8,571 nucleotides of DNA from Porticoccaceae bacterium (GCA_003448675.1 DLXZ01000198.1:12392-20962), one strand, 5' to 3'; shown: positions 1 to 6,804, counted from the first letter of the stretch. The notes: generated by a model from the letters alone, not told the origin. Translations and numbers: made by a program.

Positions 1-40
1 CTTGGTACTTGGTGCTTGGTGCTTGGTGCTTGGGCTTGTC
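1..40. repeat. Heptanucleotide tandem repeat (CTTGGTG)n
   Basis: Units start at 1, 8, 15 and 22 as CTTGGTA, CTTGGTG, CTTGGTG and CTTGGTG, then decay to CTTGGG (29-34) and CTTGTC (35-40). The array touches the left edge of the window and may extend further upstream. It lies about 47 bases before the channel gene start at 87, so it is best seen as intergenic. A 7-base unit is not a multiple of three, so copy-number change would shift the frame of anything translated through it, but I see no gene that is. Confidence 0.8.
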
Positions 41-86
41 AGCACGTGGTCACAGGGTTAGTCGGTGCTTAAACAAAGGGTGGAAG

Positions 87-914
87 ATGGAGCAGCAGGT
101 CGGTTCGCTTAGACAAAGGTTGAGCGTCATTATTTTTGGCACCAATACGCCAGCCGGCAGGTTATTTGATCTGATTTTGATCTATTCCATCTTGATCAGC
201 GTCGCTGCTGTGGTGCTGGATTCGGTTGAGGAATTGCACCTGGATTATGGGATCTGGTTCTTTTATCTGGAGTGGCTGTTTACCCTGGTATTTACTGTCG
301 AGTACTTTCTCAGGATTTATATTTCCGAAAAACCACTTAAATATATTTTCAGCTTTTTTGGGCTGATTGATCTTGTTTCCATCATTCCCTCCTATCTAGC
401 CCTGTTTATTACCGGCGCCCACTATCTGCTTATTATTCGCTTGTTGCGGGTGTTGCGGATTTTCCGCGTGTTGAAGCTGGTGCGCTACATGAGCGAGGCC
501 AATCTGCTGATGCGTTCGCTGTATCTGGCGCGGCGTAAAATTTTTGTGTTTTTCTTTACCGTGATTGTGCTCAGCTTTGTGTTTGGTTCTTTGATGTTTT
601 TGATCGAAGGTCCGCGCCACGGTTTTACCAGTATCCCGAAAAGCATCTATTGGACCATCGTCACTATCACCACCGTGGGTTATGGTGATATCACCCCGCA
701 GACGATATTAGGTCAGTTTATTTCAGTTTTGGCCATGCTCACCGGTTACTCGATTATCGCCATTCCCACAGGCATTATTACCGCGGAAATGGCGGGCGAG
801 TTGGGGAGGGTGCGTTCGGCTCGGCTGTGTGGGAACTGTGGTCGCGCTGGTCATGAAACAGATGCCCGTTATTGCAAATACTGTGGCGGCGGTGAGTTAC
901 CTGAACATGAGTAG
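87..914 (+). CDS. Voltage-gated potassium channel (ion transport family) with C-terminal zinc ribbon
   Basis: A 275-residue inner-membrane protein with the six-helix Kv layout. Approximate segments: S1 27-44, S2 57-78 with acidic E62 and E72, S3 90-108 with D95, S4 114-135 with basic residues every third position (R118, R121, R124, R127, K130, R133), S5 152-172, pore helix 183-195, filter TTVGYGD at 195-201, and S6 207-232 with a PTG hinge at 227-229. The GYGD filter indicates K+ selectivity; the S4 charges indicate voltage sensing. After S6 a short cytosolic tail carries CGNCG (C248, C251) and YCKYCG (C263, C266), a four-cysteine zinc ribbon. ATG 87 is chosen because an AAAGGGTGG stretch lies just upstream; an in-frame TTG at 9 would read through the heptamer repeat and add a non-membrane leader, so it is unlikely. 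The gene appears monocistronic and unrelated in function to what follows. The physiological role is unknown. Confidence 0.9.
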   Translation: MEQQVGSLRQRLSVIIFGTNTPAGRLFDLILIYSILISVAAVVLDSVEELHLDYGIWFFYLEWLFTLVFTVEYFLRIYISEKPLKYIFSFFGLIDLVSIIPSYLALFITGAHYLLIIRLLRVLRIFRVLKLVRYMSEANLLMRSLYLARRKIFVFFFTVIVLSFVFGSLMFLIEGPRHGFTSIPKSIYWTIVTITTVGYGDITPQTILGQFISVLAMLTGYSIIAIPTGIITAEMAGELGRVRSARLCGNCGRAGHETDARYCKYCGGGELPEHE

Positions 915-960
915 GGGGCTTCCCTATCGGACCATCCATTGAAGTGCCCGCCTCGGGCGG
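912..960 (+). terminator. Weak hairpins after the channel gene
   Basis: Two small stems follow the stop codon. TAGGG (912-916) can pair with CCCTA (922-926) around a five-base loop, and CCGCC (948-952) can pair with GGCGG (956-960) around TCG, followed by TGTTT. The second resembles a minimal intrinsic terminator, but its U-tract is short and it sits inside the spacer of a possible prpE promoter. Termination here is plausible, not shown. Confidence 0.3.
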
Positions 961-968
961 TGTTTAAT
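939..968 (+). promoter_or_regulatory. Possible sigma-70 promoter for prpE
   Basis: TTGAAG (939-944) and TTTAAT (963-968) match four and five of six bases of the -35 and -10 consensus with an 18-base spacer. This would start transcription about 40 bases before the prpE ATG. The spacer contains the small CCGCC/GGCGG hairpin. This is a consensus match by eye only, and I see no regulator binding site of known type near it. Confidence 0.3.
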
Positions 969-1017
969 AGCTGGCGCGGAAAATTCAAATTCAATCCATA
1001 CTATCGAGAGGTTTGAC

Positions 1018-2913
1018 ATGGCAGGTGAGTATAAGCGCTGCTTCGACACGGCGCGGGAGAATCCCCAGAGGTTCTGGGGGGAAGCAGCTCGGGACGTCCA
1101 CTGGTACAAGCCGCCGCAAACCATCCTCGACGACAGCCAGGAACCCTTTATCAAGTGGTTCCCGGATGGTACCACCAATGCCTGTTACAACGCCCTGGAC
1201 CGCCATGTGGAATCTGGCCGGGGTGACCAGACGGCGCTGATATATGACAGTCCCGTCACCGGAACCAAAGCCTCCTTTACCTATGCCGAATTACTGATTC
1301 GGGTTGCTGAATTTGCCGGTGCCCTGGCTGGACAGGGTATCGCCGCTGGCGACCGGGTGATCATCTACATGCCGATGGTGCCCGAAGCCGCCATCGCCAT
1401 GCTGGCCTGCGCCCGTATCGGCGCCGTGCATTCGGTGGTTTTTGGCGGTTTTGCCGCCAACGAGCTAGCGGTTCGGATAGATGACGTCCAGGCGAAAATG
1501 GTGCTGTCCGCGTCCTGTGGCATTGAGCCGGGGCGGTTAGTGGAATATAAACCCCTGCTCGACGAGGCCATTGAATTGGCCGCTCACAAGCCCGAGGCTT
1601 GCATTATTCTCCAGCGGGAGCAGGCCCTGGCGGAACTGATACCCGGTCGGGATCTGGACTGGCGGGCCGTGGAAAAGGCCGAGCCGGTACCCTGTGTCGA
1701 ACTCGCCTCCACCGACCCCCTCTATGTGTTGTACACCTCGGGCACCACGGGCCAGCCTAAAGGCGTGGTTCGGGATATCGGCGGCAGTATCGTTTCGCTG
1801 CAATGGAGCATGCAGAAAGTCTACAACGTCGCGCCGGGCGACGTTTTCTGGGCCGCCTCCGACGTTGGCTGGGTGGTAGGGCACTCTTATATTGTCTATG
1901 GGCCGCTGTTTAACGGCAGCACCTCCATCATGTTCGAGGGCAAGCCTGTTGGTACGCCTGACCCCGGTACCTACTGGCGGATAATTTCCGAGTATGGCGT
2001 GAAAGTGTTTTTTACGGCGCCGACAGCGTTTCGGGCCATCAAAAAAGAAGATCCAGAGGGCAAATATATTGGTAAGTATGACCTATCTGGCTTTGAAACC
2101 CTCTTTCTTGCCGGCGAGCGTTGTGATCCCGATACCCTGGCCTGGGCCGTGGATAAGCTCGAAATCCCGGTCATTGACCACTGGTGGCAGACCGAGCTAG
2201 GCTGGCCCGCCTGCGCTAATTGTCTGGGACTGGAGTTATTGCCCGTGGTGCCCGGCTCACCCACTAAACCGGTGCCGGGCTTCGATATCCGCGTTTTAAG
2301 TGAGAGCGGCGAGGAGATAGCGCCTGGAGAGATTGGGGTCCTGGCTATTAAGCAGCCCTTGCCACCGGGTTCATTTACCACGCTTTGGGGTAATGACGAG
2401 CGCTTTGTTACTTCTTACTTCAAGAACTTTCCCGGCTACTATGAGACCGGCGATGCGGGGTATATTGACGAGAATGGCTATGTCTATGTGATGGCGCGTA
2501 CCGATGACGTGATTAACGTTGCCGGCCATCGGCTTTCCACTGGCGCCATGGAGGAAGTACTCGCCTCCCATCCCGACGTGGCCGAATGCGCGGTGATCGG
2601 GGTGACTGACGCCATGAAAGGGCAGCTGCCGCTGGGTTTGATTGTGCTTAATGACGGTGTCAGCCGCCCAGCAAAAGACATTTGTAGGGAAGCTATTCAG
2701 TTGGTGCGCGAGAAAATTGGTCCGGTTGCCGCGTTCAGGCTATGTGACGCCGTGCTGCGGTTACCGAAAACCCGCTCTGGTAAGATTTTGCGCGCTACCA
2801 TGCGTAGTATCGCCGATGGGGAGGACTGGAAAACGCCCGCCACTATCGATGATCCGGCCATTCTTGGCGAGATTAGCGATGTATTGCATGGTTTAGGCTA
2901 CCCAGTGGTATAA
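1018..2913 (+). CDS. prpE: Propionyl-CoA synthetase (AMP-forming propionate-CoA ligase)
   Basis: A 631-residue cytosolic acyl-CoA synthetase that activates propionate with ATP and CoA through a propionyl-AMP intermediate. The length matches E. coli PrpE (628 residues as I recall it). An N-terminal ACAS-type cap (about 1-65) precedes the adenylation domain. That domain has the P-loop YTSGTTGQPKG (239-249), the PrpE-like DVGWVVGHSY (282-291; acetyl-CoA synthetases have T in place of the second V), the A5 region WWQTELGWP (389-397), YYETGD (474-479) and RTDDVINVAGHRL (494-506). The C-terminal PKTRSGK holds K589, the catalytic lysine that is acetylated in this family. ATG 1018 follows GAGAGG (1006-1011) with a six-base gap. 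The usual prpB/C/D 2-methylcitrate genes are not next to it, so propionyl-CoA may go elsewhere, for example to methylmalonyl-CoA. An ACSS3-like ligase with broader short-chain specificity is the main alternative. L394 in the A5 motif is unusual. Confidence 0.93.
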   Translation: MAGEYKRCFDTARENPQRFWGEAARDVHWYKPPQTILDDSQEPFIKWFPDGTTNACYNALDRHVESGRGDQTALIYDSPVTGTKASFTYAELLIRVAEFAGALAGQGIAAGDRVIIYMPMVPEAAIAMLACARIGAVHSVVFGGFAANELAVRIDDVQAKMVLSASCGIEPGRLVEYKPLLDEAIELAAHKPEACIILQREQALAELIPGRDLDWRAVEKAEPVPCVELASTDPLYVLYTSGTTGQPKGVVRDIGGSIVSLQWSMQKVYNVAPGDVFWAASDVGWVVGHSYIVYGPLFNGSTSIMFEGKPVGTPDPGTYWRIISEYGVKVFFTAPTAFRAIKKEDPEGKYIGKYDLSGFETLFLAGERCDPDTLAWAVDKLEIPVIDHWWQTELGWPACANCLGLELLPVVPGSPTKPVPGFDIRVLSESGEEIAPGEIGVLAIKQPLPPGSFTTLWGNDERFVTSYFKNFPGYYETGDAGYIDENGYVYVMARTDDVINVAGHRLSTGAMEEVLASHPDVAECAVIGVTDAMKGQLPLGLIVLNDGVSRPAKDICREAIQLVREKIGPVAAFRLCDAVLRLPKTRSGKILRATMRSIADGEDWKTPATIDDPAILGEISDVLHGLGYPVV

Positions 2914-2914
2914 T
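2906..2914 (+). promoter_or_regulatory. Extended -10 promoter of the 2-oxoacid oxidoreductase operon
   Basis: TGGTATAAT is a perfect TGn extended -10 plus TATAAT hexamer. It overlaps the last codons and the stop codon of prpE. The best -35 is poor (TTGCAT at 2884-2889, 19-base spacer), as is common for extended -10 promoters. The predicted start site is near 2921, giving a leader of about 225 bases before the TTG start at 3147. No better promoter is visible in the leader. A perfect hexamer can occur by chance, but its overlap with a Fur box supports a real function. Confidence 0.6.
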
Positions 2915-2927
2915 GAGAGTCATTCTC
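2909..2927 (+). promoter_or_regulatory. Fur box overlapping the -10 and start site
   Basis: The 19 bases match 15 of 19 positions of the classical Fur consensus GATAATGATAATCATTATC. The core at 2914-2928, TGAGAGT-C-ATTCTCA, is a 7-1-7 inverted repeat with one mismatch between its arms, and matches 11 of the 14 defined positions of the 7-1-7 Fur consensus. It covers the -10 hexamer and the predicted start site, the position from which Fur normally represses. It also overlaps the prpE stop codon. The matches were counted by hand; binding is inferred. Confidence 0.65.
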
Positions 2928-3146
2928 ACTGTTAGTTAGTGTCGCCGTTGGTATAGGGAGGCGAAGTTTTAAGGTGCCTTACCCGGCGGTAGGTTTGAGA
3001 GAAATAAAAACAGCTGTGCAGTGTTGTCGCACGGTGAAAACAGCGGTTTATCGGTTTTTAAATTATCCGCGGGATGGGCTGAAGCCCCGGGGATAATCGC
3101 TATCGGATACCCAGTTAATTTACCCCTGACCTCCGGAGGTTCGAGG
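2914..3146 (+). other. Structured 5' leader of the 2-oxoacid oxidoreductase operon
   Basis: A 233-base stretch without a convincing gene. In order it holds the Fur box, a possible stem TCGCC (2942-2946)/GGCGA (2960-2964), a possible stem CTTACC (2978-2983)/GGTAGG (2988-2993) followed by TTT, an 8-base direct repeat AAAACAGC at 3007-3014 and 3037-3044 (30 bases apart), the hairpin at 3062-3097, and a palindromic ribosome binding site at 3129-3140. One weak small ORF (GTG 2974 to TAA 3096, 40 codons) crosses it. No known riboswitch consensus was recognised. A Fur-controlled small RNA starting near 2921 is possible, but no strong terminator is seen. Confidence 0.5.
3062..3097 (+). promoter_or_regulatory. 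Leader hairpin before the flavoprotein gene
   Basis: ATTATCC (3062-3068) pairs fully with GGATAAT (3091-3097). After one G-G mismatch, CGGG (3070-3073) pairs with CCCG (3086-3089), leaving a 12-base loop that contains a competing GGG/CCC pairing. No U-tract follows, so it is not an intrinsic terminator. It could stabilise the transcript, bind a protein or be part of a cis-regulatory RNA. It ends 49 bases before the start codon. Confidence 0.45.
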
Positions 3147-3149
3147 TTG
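3129..3149 (+). promoter_or_regulatory. Palindromic ribosome binding site and TTG start
   Basis: ACCTCCGGAGGT (3129-3140) is a perfect 12-base palindrome whose right half is the Shine-Dalgarno GGAGG (3135-3139), seven bases before TTG 3147. This ideal spacing decides the start of the flavoprotein. The left half, CCTCC, is itself an anti-Shine-Dalgarno sequence, so the site could be masked locally (ACCT/AGGT with loop CCGG) or by ACCTC (3129-3133) pairing with GAGGT (3143-3147) over the start codon. Confidence 0.65.
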
Positions 3150-4940
3150 AAGCCTACAAATATTAAAGATCCAGAATACTTCCATAAGGTGGTGGATTGT
3201 CAGTACGCCTGTCCGGCACATACCCCCGTGCCTGAATACATCAGACTGATTGCCAGCCAGCGCTATACCGATGCCTACATGGTCAACTGGGAGTCCAACG
3301 TGTTTCCTGGTGTGCTGGGACGGACCTGTGACCGGCCCTGCGAGCCGGCCTGCCGCCGTGGTCGCGTTGAGGAAGAGCCGGTCGCCATCTGCCGCCTGAA
3401 GCGGGTTGCGGCAGACAATAAAGAGGATGTTACCGGCCTGCTTCCCGCCGCTGGTAAGTCCAATGGCAAGAAAATCGCCCTGGTTGGCGCGGGTCCAGCC
3501 TCGCTGACGGTGGCCAGGGACCTCGCGCCTTTGGGTTATGAACTGCATATCTATGACGAAAACGCCCACGGTGGCGGGTTTATGCGCAGTCAGATTCCCT
3601 CCTTCCGCCTGCCAGAGGAAGTGCTGGACGAGGAAGTCGGTTACATCACCGATAATGGCAACGTGACCACTCACTACAAACAGCGGGTAGACAGTCTTAA
3701 GAGCCTGCTGGGAAAGGATTACGACGCGGTATTTGTTGGTTCCGGCGCGCCGCGCGGTCGGGACTTGCCGGGTCTGCCCGGTCGCGATGAAGGTGCGGAA
3801 TCCATTCACATCGGTATCGATTGGCTGGCCAGTGTCGCTTTTGAACACCGTAGCAAGGTGGGCAAAAAAGTCATCGTGCTGGGTGGTGGTAATACTGCCA
3901 TGGATTGTTGCCGAACCGCTCGTCGCATTGGTGGCGCTGATGTAAAAGTTATCGTCCGTAGTCCCTTTGCTGATATGAAAGCCTCGCCTTGGGAGAAGGA
4001 TGACGCTGTGGCCGAGGACATTCCCATTATCGACAACCACGTGCCTCTGGAGTTTGTCATCGAAGAGGGCAAGCTGGTGGGAATGCGCTTTGACAGGGTC
4101 AAGGCCGAGTATGACGATAAGGGTAAACGCTCTTTGATTTCGACTGGCGAGGAGCCGGCTTTTTATCCCTGCGATGAAGTTCTGGTAGCCATCGGGCAGG
4201 AAAATTCTTTCCCATGGATTGAGCGCGATATTGATATCGAGTTTGATAAATGGGATCTGCCGCGTTTGGATGCTGCCACTTTCCAGTCTACAAACCCTAA
4301 AGTGTTTTTTGGCGGTGATGCCGCTTTTGGGCCGGAAAACATTATTACCGCGGTGGCTCAGGCCCATCAGGCGGCGATTTCCATTGACCTGTTTTGCCGG
4401 GGAGAAAAACTGGATAGCCGCCCGGCGCCCAATGTCAATCTGGTCAGCCAGAAAATGGGTATTCACGAGTGGAGTTACGATAACGCTGTTTGCGATGACC
4501 AGCGCTATTTGGTGCCGCATGCGGAGAAAAGCGCGGCATTGAAAGACCGAAAACTGGAAGTCGAGTTGGGCTTTTCTACCGAAACCGGCTTTGAAGAGGC
4601 TCAACGTTGCCTGAATTGCGATGTGCAGACAGTCTTTACCGATAATCTGTGTATCGAGTGCGATGCCTGTGTCGATATCTGCCCGACCGAATGTATTAAT
4701 TTTATCGAAAATGGCGCCGAAGCGGATTTGCGCGGTCGTTTGAGAATGCCTGCTAACAATAGTGAGCAGGATCTCTACGTATCGGGCAAATTGCCGACCG
4801 GGCGCATCATGGCCAAGGACGAGAATGTCTGTCTGCACTGCGGGCTGTGTGCCGAGCGCTGCCCGACATCAGCCTGGGATATGCAGAAATTTCTTTATCA
4901 GGTGAGTAAAGCCTCTTTGATTCCCGGACTTCCGGAATAA
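3147..4940 (+). CDS. GltD-like FAD/NAD(P)H oxidoreductase fused to a 2x[4Fe-4S] ferredoxin domain
   Basis: A 597-residue cytosolic flavo-iron-sulfur protein, probably passing electrons between NAD(P)H and the downstream 2-oxoacid oxidoreductase. The N-terminal Fe-S domain, of the glutamate synthase small subunit/dihydropyrimidine dehydrogenase kind, has C18, C22, C61, C65, C69 and C82. An FAD Rossmann motif GAGPAS lies at 114-119, a second nucleotide-binding motif GGGNTAMD at 246-253, and the C-terminal FAD signature GGDAA at 389-393. The tail holds CLNC (488-491), then two ferredoxin motifs: C502, C505, C508, C512 and C562, C565, C568, C572, each followed by proline. GltD itself lacks this ferredoxin tail. 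TTG 3147 is chosen for the ideal GGAGG upstream and because the conserved N-terminus, as I recall it in homologues, begins near here; a GTG at 3021 would add 42 residues without similarity and has no ribosome binding site. It is ten bases from the next gene. A similar third gene beside korAB is known, from memory, in Thauera aromatica. Confidence 0.87.
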   Translation: MKPTNIKDPEYFHKVVDCQYACPAHTPVPEYIRLIASQRYTDAYMVNWESNVFPGVLGRTCDRPCEPACRRGRVEEEPVAICRLKRVAADNKEDVTGLLPAAGKSNGKKIALVGAGPASLTVARDLAPLGYELHIYDENAHGGGFMRSQIPSFRLPEEVLDEEVGYITDNGNVTTHYKQRVDSLKSLLGKDYDAVFVGSGAPRGRDLPGLPGRDEGAESIHIGIDWLASVAFEHRSKVGKKVIVLGGGNTAMDCCRTARRIGGADVKVIVRSPFADMKASPWEKDDAVAEDIPIIDNHVPLEFVIEEGKLVGMRFDRVKAEYDDKGKRSLISTGEEPAFYPCDEVLVAIGQENSFPWIERDIDIEFDKWDLPRLDAATFQSTNPKVFFGGDAAFGPENIITAVAQAHQAAISIDLFCRGEKLDSRPAPNVNLVSQKMGIHEWSYDNAVCDDQRYLVPHAEKSAALKDRKLEVELGFSTETGFEEAQRCLNCDVQTVFTDNLCIECDACVDICPTECINFIENGAEADLRGRLRMPANNSEQDLYVSGKLPTGRIMAKDENVCLHCGLCAERCPTSAWDMQKFLYQVSKASLIPGLPE

Positions 4941-4950
4941 GGCGCTAGTT

Positions 4951-6804
4951 ATGAAGCGAATAGAGTCTGTTAACGAATTCGTCATCCGTTTTGCCAATGT
5001 TAATGGCACGGGTTCGGCCAGTGCCAATGCGATGTTCGCCAAGTCGATCTTTCGCATGGGAATTCCCGTTAGCCCAAAAAATATCTTCCCCTCGAATATT
5101 CAGGGCCTGCCTACGTGGTATGAAGTAAGGGTTAGCGAAAAAGGTTATCTGGGCCGCCGTGGCGGGGTGGATATCGCGGTGTCGGTCAATCCCCAGAGCA
5201 TGGCCCAGGATATCGGTGATTTGAATCCCGGTGGTTATTTTATTTACGACAATACCAAACCCCTGGACCTGCGCTTGCACCGGGATGATGTCCATTTGAT
5301 AGGGCTGCCCCTGACCGATATCTGTCGGGAGGAATACACCGAATCCCGGCAGCGGCAACTGTTCAAGAATGTGATATACGTGGGCGCGCTGGCGGCACTG
5401 ATCGACATTGAGTTTTCTGTGCTCAAGGAACTGGTCGACGAGCAGTTCAAGGGTAAGGAAAAGTTGGTGGCTTCCAATATTCACGCCCTGGAACTGGGAT
5501 ACCAGTACGCGCTAAAAAACTTCGAATGCCCCATCGGCGTGCGCCTGGAACGACGAGATGCGGTTGGTGACAAGATTATTATGGAGGGCAATGATGCCTT
5601 AGCACTGGGCGCCGTTTACGGCGGTGCAACGGTGGTTGCCTGGTATCCATTAACGCCTTCCACTTCAGTGGTCGAAAGTTTTGAAAAGTACGCCAAGCGT
5701 CTGCGCATTGACCCCGGCAGTGGTGACCGTCGTTATTGCGTTGCCCAGGCCGAGGATGAACTGGCGGCCATTGGCATGGTCATTGGCGCCGGCTGGAACG
5801 GTGCCCGGTCTTTTACCGCCAGTTCCGGCCCGGGTCTGTCGTTGATGGCCGAGTTCCTTGGTCTGGCTTATTTCGCGGAAGTGCCGGCGGTGTTGTTTGA
5901 TATTCAGCGGGCCGGACCCTCCACGGGCATGCCTACGCGCACGCAGCAGTCCGATATCCTGGCGGCGGCCTATGCCTCTCACGGTGACACCAAGCATGTG
6001 CTGCTGATCCCGTCGGATCCTAAGGAATGTTTCGAAATGTCCGCGGACAGCTTCGACCTGGCGGATCGCCTGCAGACGCCGGTGATTGTCATGAGCGATC
6101 TTGATCTCGGTATGAACGACAATATGTGTGATCCGCTGGTCTGGGATGAGGAGCGTGAATACGATCGCGGCAAGGTGCTTTCCAAGGAAGAGCTGGAAAA
6201 CATGAGTGAGCGCTATGGTCGTTACCTTGATGTGGATGGTGACGGCATTTGTTATCGAACCCTGCCCGGGACCCATCCGGATAAAGGCGCCTTTTTTACG
6301 CGCGGTACTTCCCGTAACGAATATGCGGTGTATACCGAATTTGGCGAAGCTTATGTGCGTAATATGGAGCGGCTTGCCGCGAAGTTTGAAACCGCCAAAA
6401 CACTGATGCCGAAGCCGGAAATTCGTCGGGCTAAAAAACCCACCAGCGACGGCATTATTTATTATGGCAGCAGTAATAGCGCCAGCCTGGAAGCGCTGGA
6501 TATGCTCGAAGCCGATGGGCTGCATTTGAACGCCATGCGTTTGCGGGCCTTCCCCTTTGCACAGGAAGTGGTCGATTTTATCGACCAGCACGAGCGCATC
6601 GTTGTGATCGACCAGAATCGGGATGCGCAGATGCGCAAACTGTTGATCATTGAGTGCGAGGTCGATCCGAAAAAACTGCTTTCCTACACGCATTACGATG
6701 GCATGCCCATGACCGCACTCGGGGCAGCCAGTCATATCGCCAAGCTCTTTGGCAGTAGTAACGTCACCCCGCTTCGTAAAAAGAAAGCAGGAGAAAAAGC
6801 ATGA
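4951..6804 (+). CDS. korA: 2-oxoacid:acceptor oxidoreductase, fused gamma-alpha subunit (probable 2-oxoglutarate type)
   Basis: A 617-residue cytosolic subunit with the two-subunit KorAB architecture. The gamma domain (about 10-190) starts with VNGTGSASAN (17-26). It is followed by the alpha pyrimidine-binding domain (about 205-450) with YPLTPST at 232-238, the counterpart of the conserved YPITP substrate/thiamine loop, SSGPG (291-295) and RAGPSTGMPT (320-329). The C-terminal domain II (about 495-600) begins near IIYYGSS (502-508). With the beta subunit it would oxidatively decarboxylate a 2-oxoacid to acyl-CoA and CO2, or run in reverse with strong reductant. The length fits gamma-alpha fusions such as mycobacterial KorA. 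It has no cluster-binding cysteine motif of its own. ATG 4951 has only a weak AAGG (4939-4942) overlapping the upstream stop codon, which suggests translational coupling. It overlaps korB by four bases. Pyruvate or a branched-chain 2-oxoacid remain possible substrates. Confidence 0.88.
   Translation: MKRIESVNEFVIRFANVNGTGSASANAMFAKSIFRMGIPVSPKNIFPSNIQGLPTWYEVRVSEKGYLGRRGGVDIAVSVNPQSMAQDIGDLNPGGYFIYDNTKPLDLRLHRDDVHLIGLPLTDICREEYTESRQRQLFKNVIYVGALAALIDIEFSVLKELVDEQFKGKEKLVASNIHALELGYQYALKNFECPIGVRLERRDAVGDKIIMEGNDALALGAVYGGATVVAWYPLTPSTSVVESFEKYAKRLRIDPGSGDRRYCVAQAEDELAAIGMVIGAGWNGARSFTASSGPGLSLMAEFLGLAYFAEVPAVLFDIQRAGPSTGMPTRTQQSDILAAAYASHGDTKHVLLIPSDPKECFEMSADSFDLADRLQTPVIVMSDLDLGMNDNMCDPLVWDEEREYDRGKVLSKEELENMSERYGRYLDVDGDGICYRTLPGTHPDKGAFFTRGTSRNEYAVYTEFGEAYVRNMERLAAKFETAKTLMPKPEIRRAKKPTSDGIIYYGSSNSASLEALDMLEADGLHLNAMRLRAFPFAQEVVDFIDQHERIVVIDQNRDAQMRKLLIIECEVDPKKLLSYTHYDGMPMTALGAASHIAKLFGSSNVTPLRKKKAGEKA

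Noticed and set aside
9..86. TTG start at 9 for the potassium channel
   Set aside because: It would translate the heptamer repeat and add an unconserved leader. ATG 87 has a purine-rich ribosome site and gives a normal N-terminus.
2915..3060. RyhB/PrrF-like Fur-regulated small RNA as sole product of the Fur promoter
   Set aside because: No RyhB or PrrF core sequence is recognised and no stable GC hairpin followed by a U-run is seen; TTTTT at 3055-3059 lacks a good stem before it. It is kept only as an alternative in the leader finding.
3021..3146. Earlier GTG start (3021) for the flavoprotein, adding 42 residues
   Set aside because: The extra residues look unlike the family, no Shine-Dalgarno precedes 3021, and an ideal GGAGG with seven-base spacing precedes TTG 3147.
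2990..3146. Thiamine diphosphate riboswitch in the leader, attractive because korB uses thiamine diphosphate
   Set aside because: The CTGAGA and the conserved ACC...GAACCTGAT-type cores of the TPP riboswitch are absent.
3120..4838. 572-codon open frame on the - strand, antisense to the flavoprotein gene
   Set aside because: It lies almost exactly opposite a gene with clear FAD, NAD(P)H and Fe-S motifs. Its own product shows no recognisable domain or motif, and I see no promoter or ribosome binding site for it. It is a codon-usage shadow.
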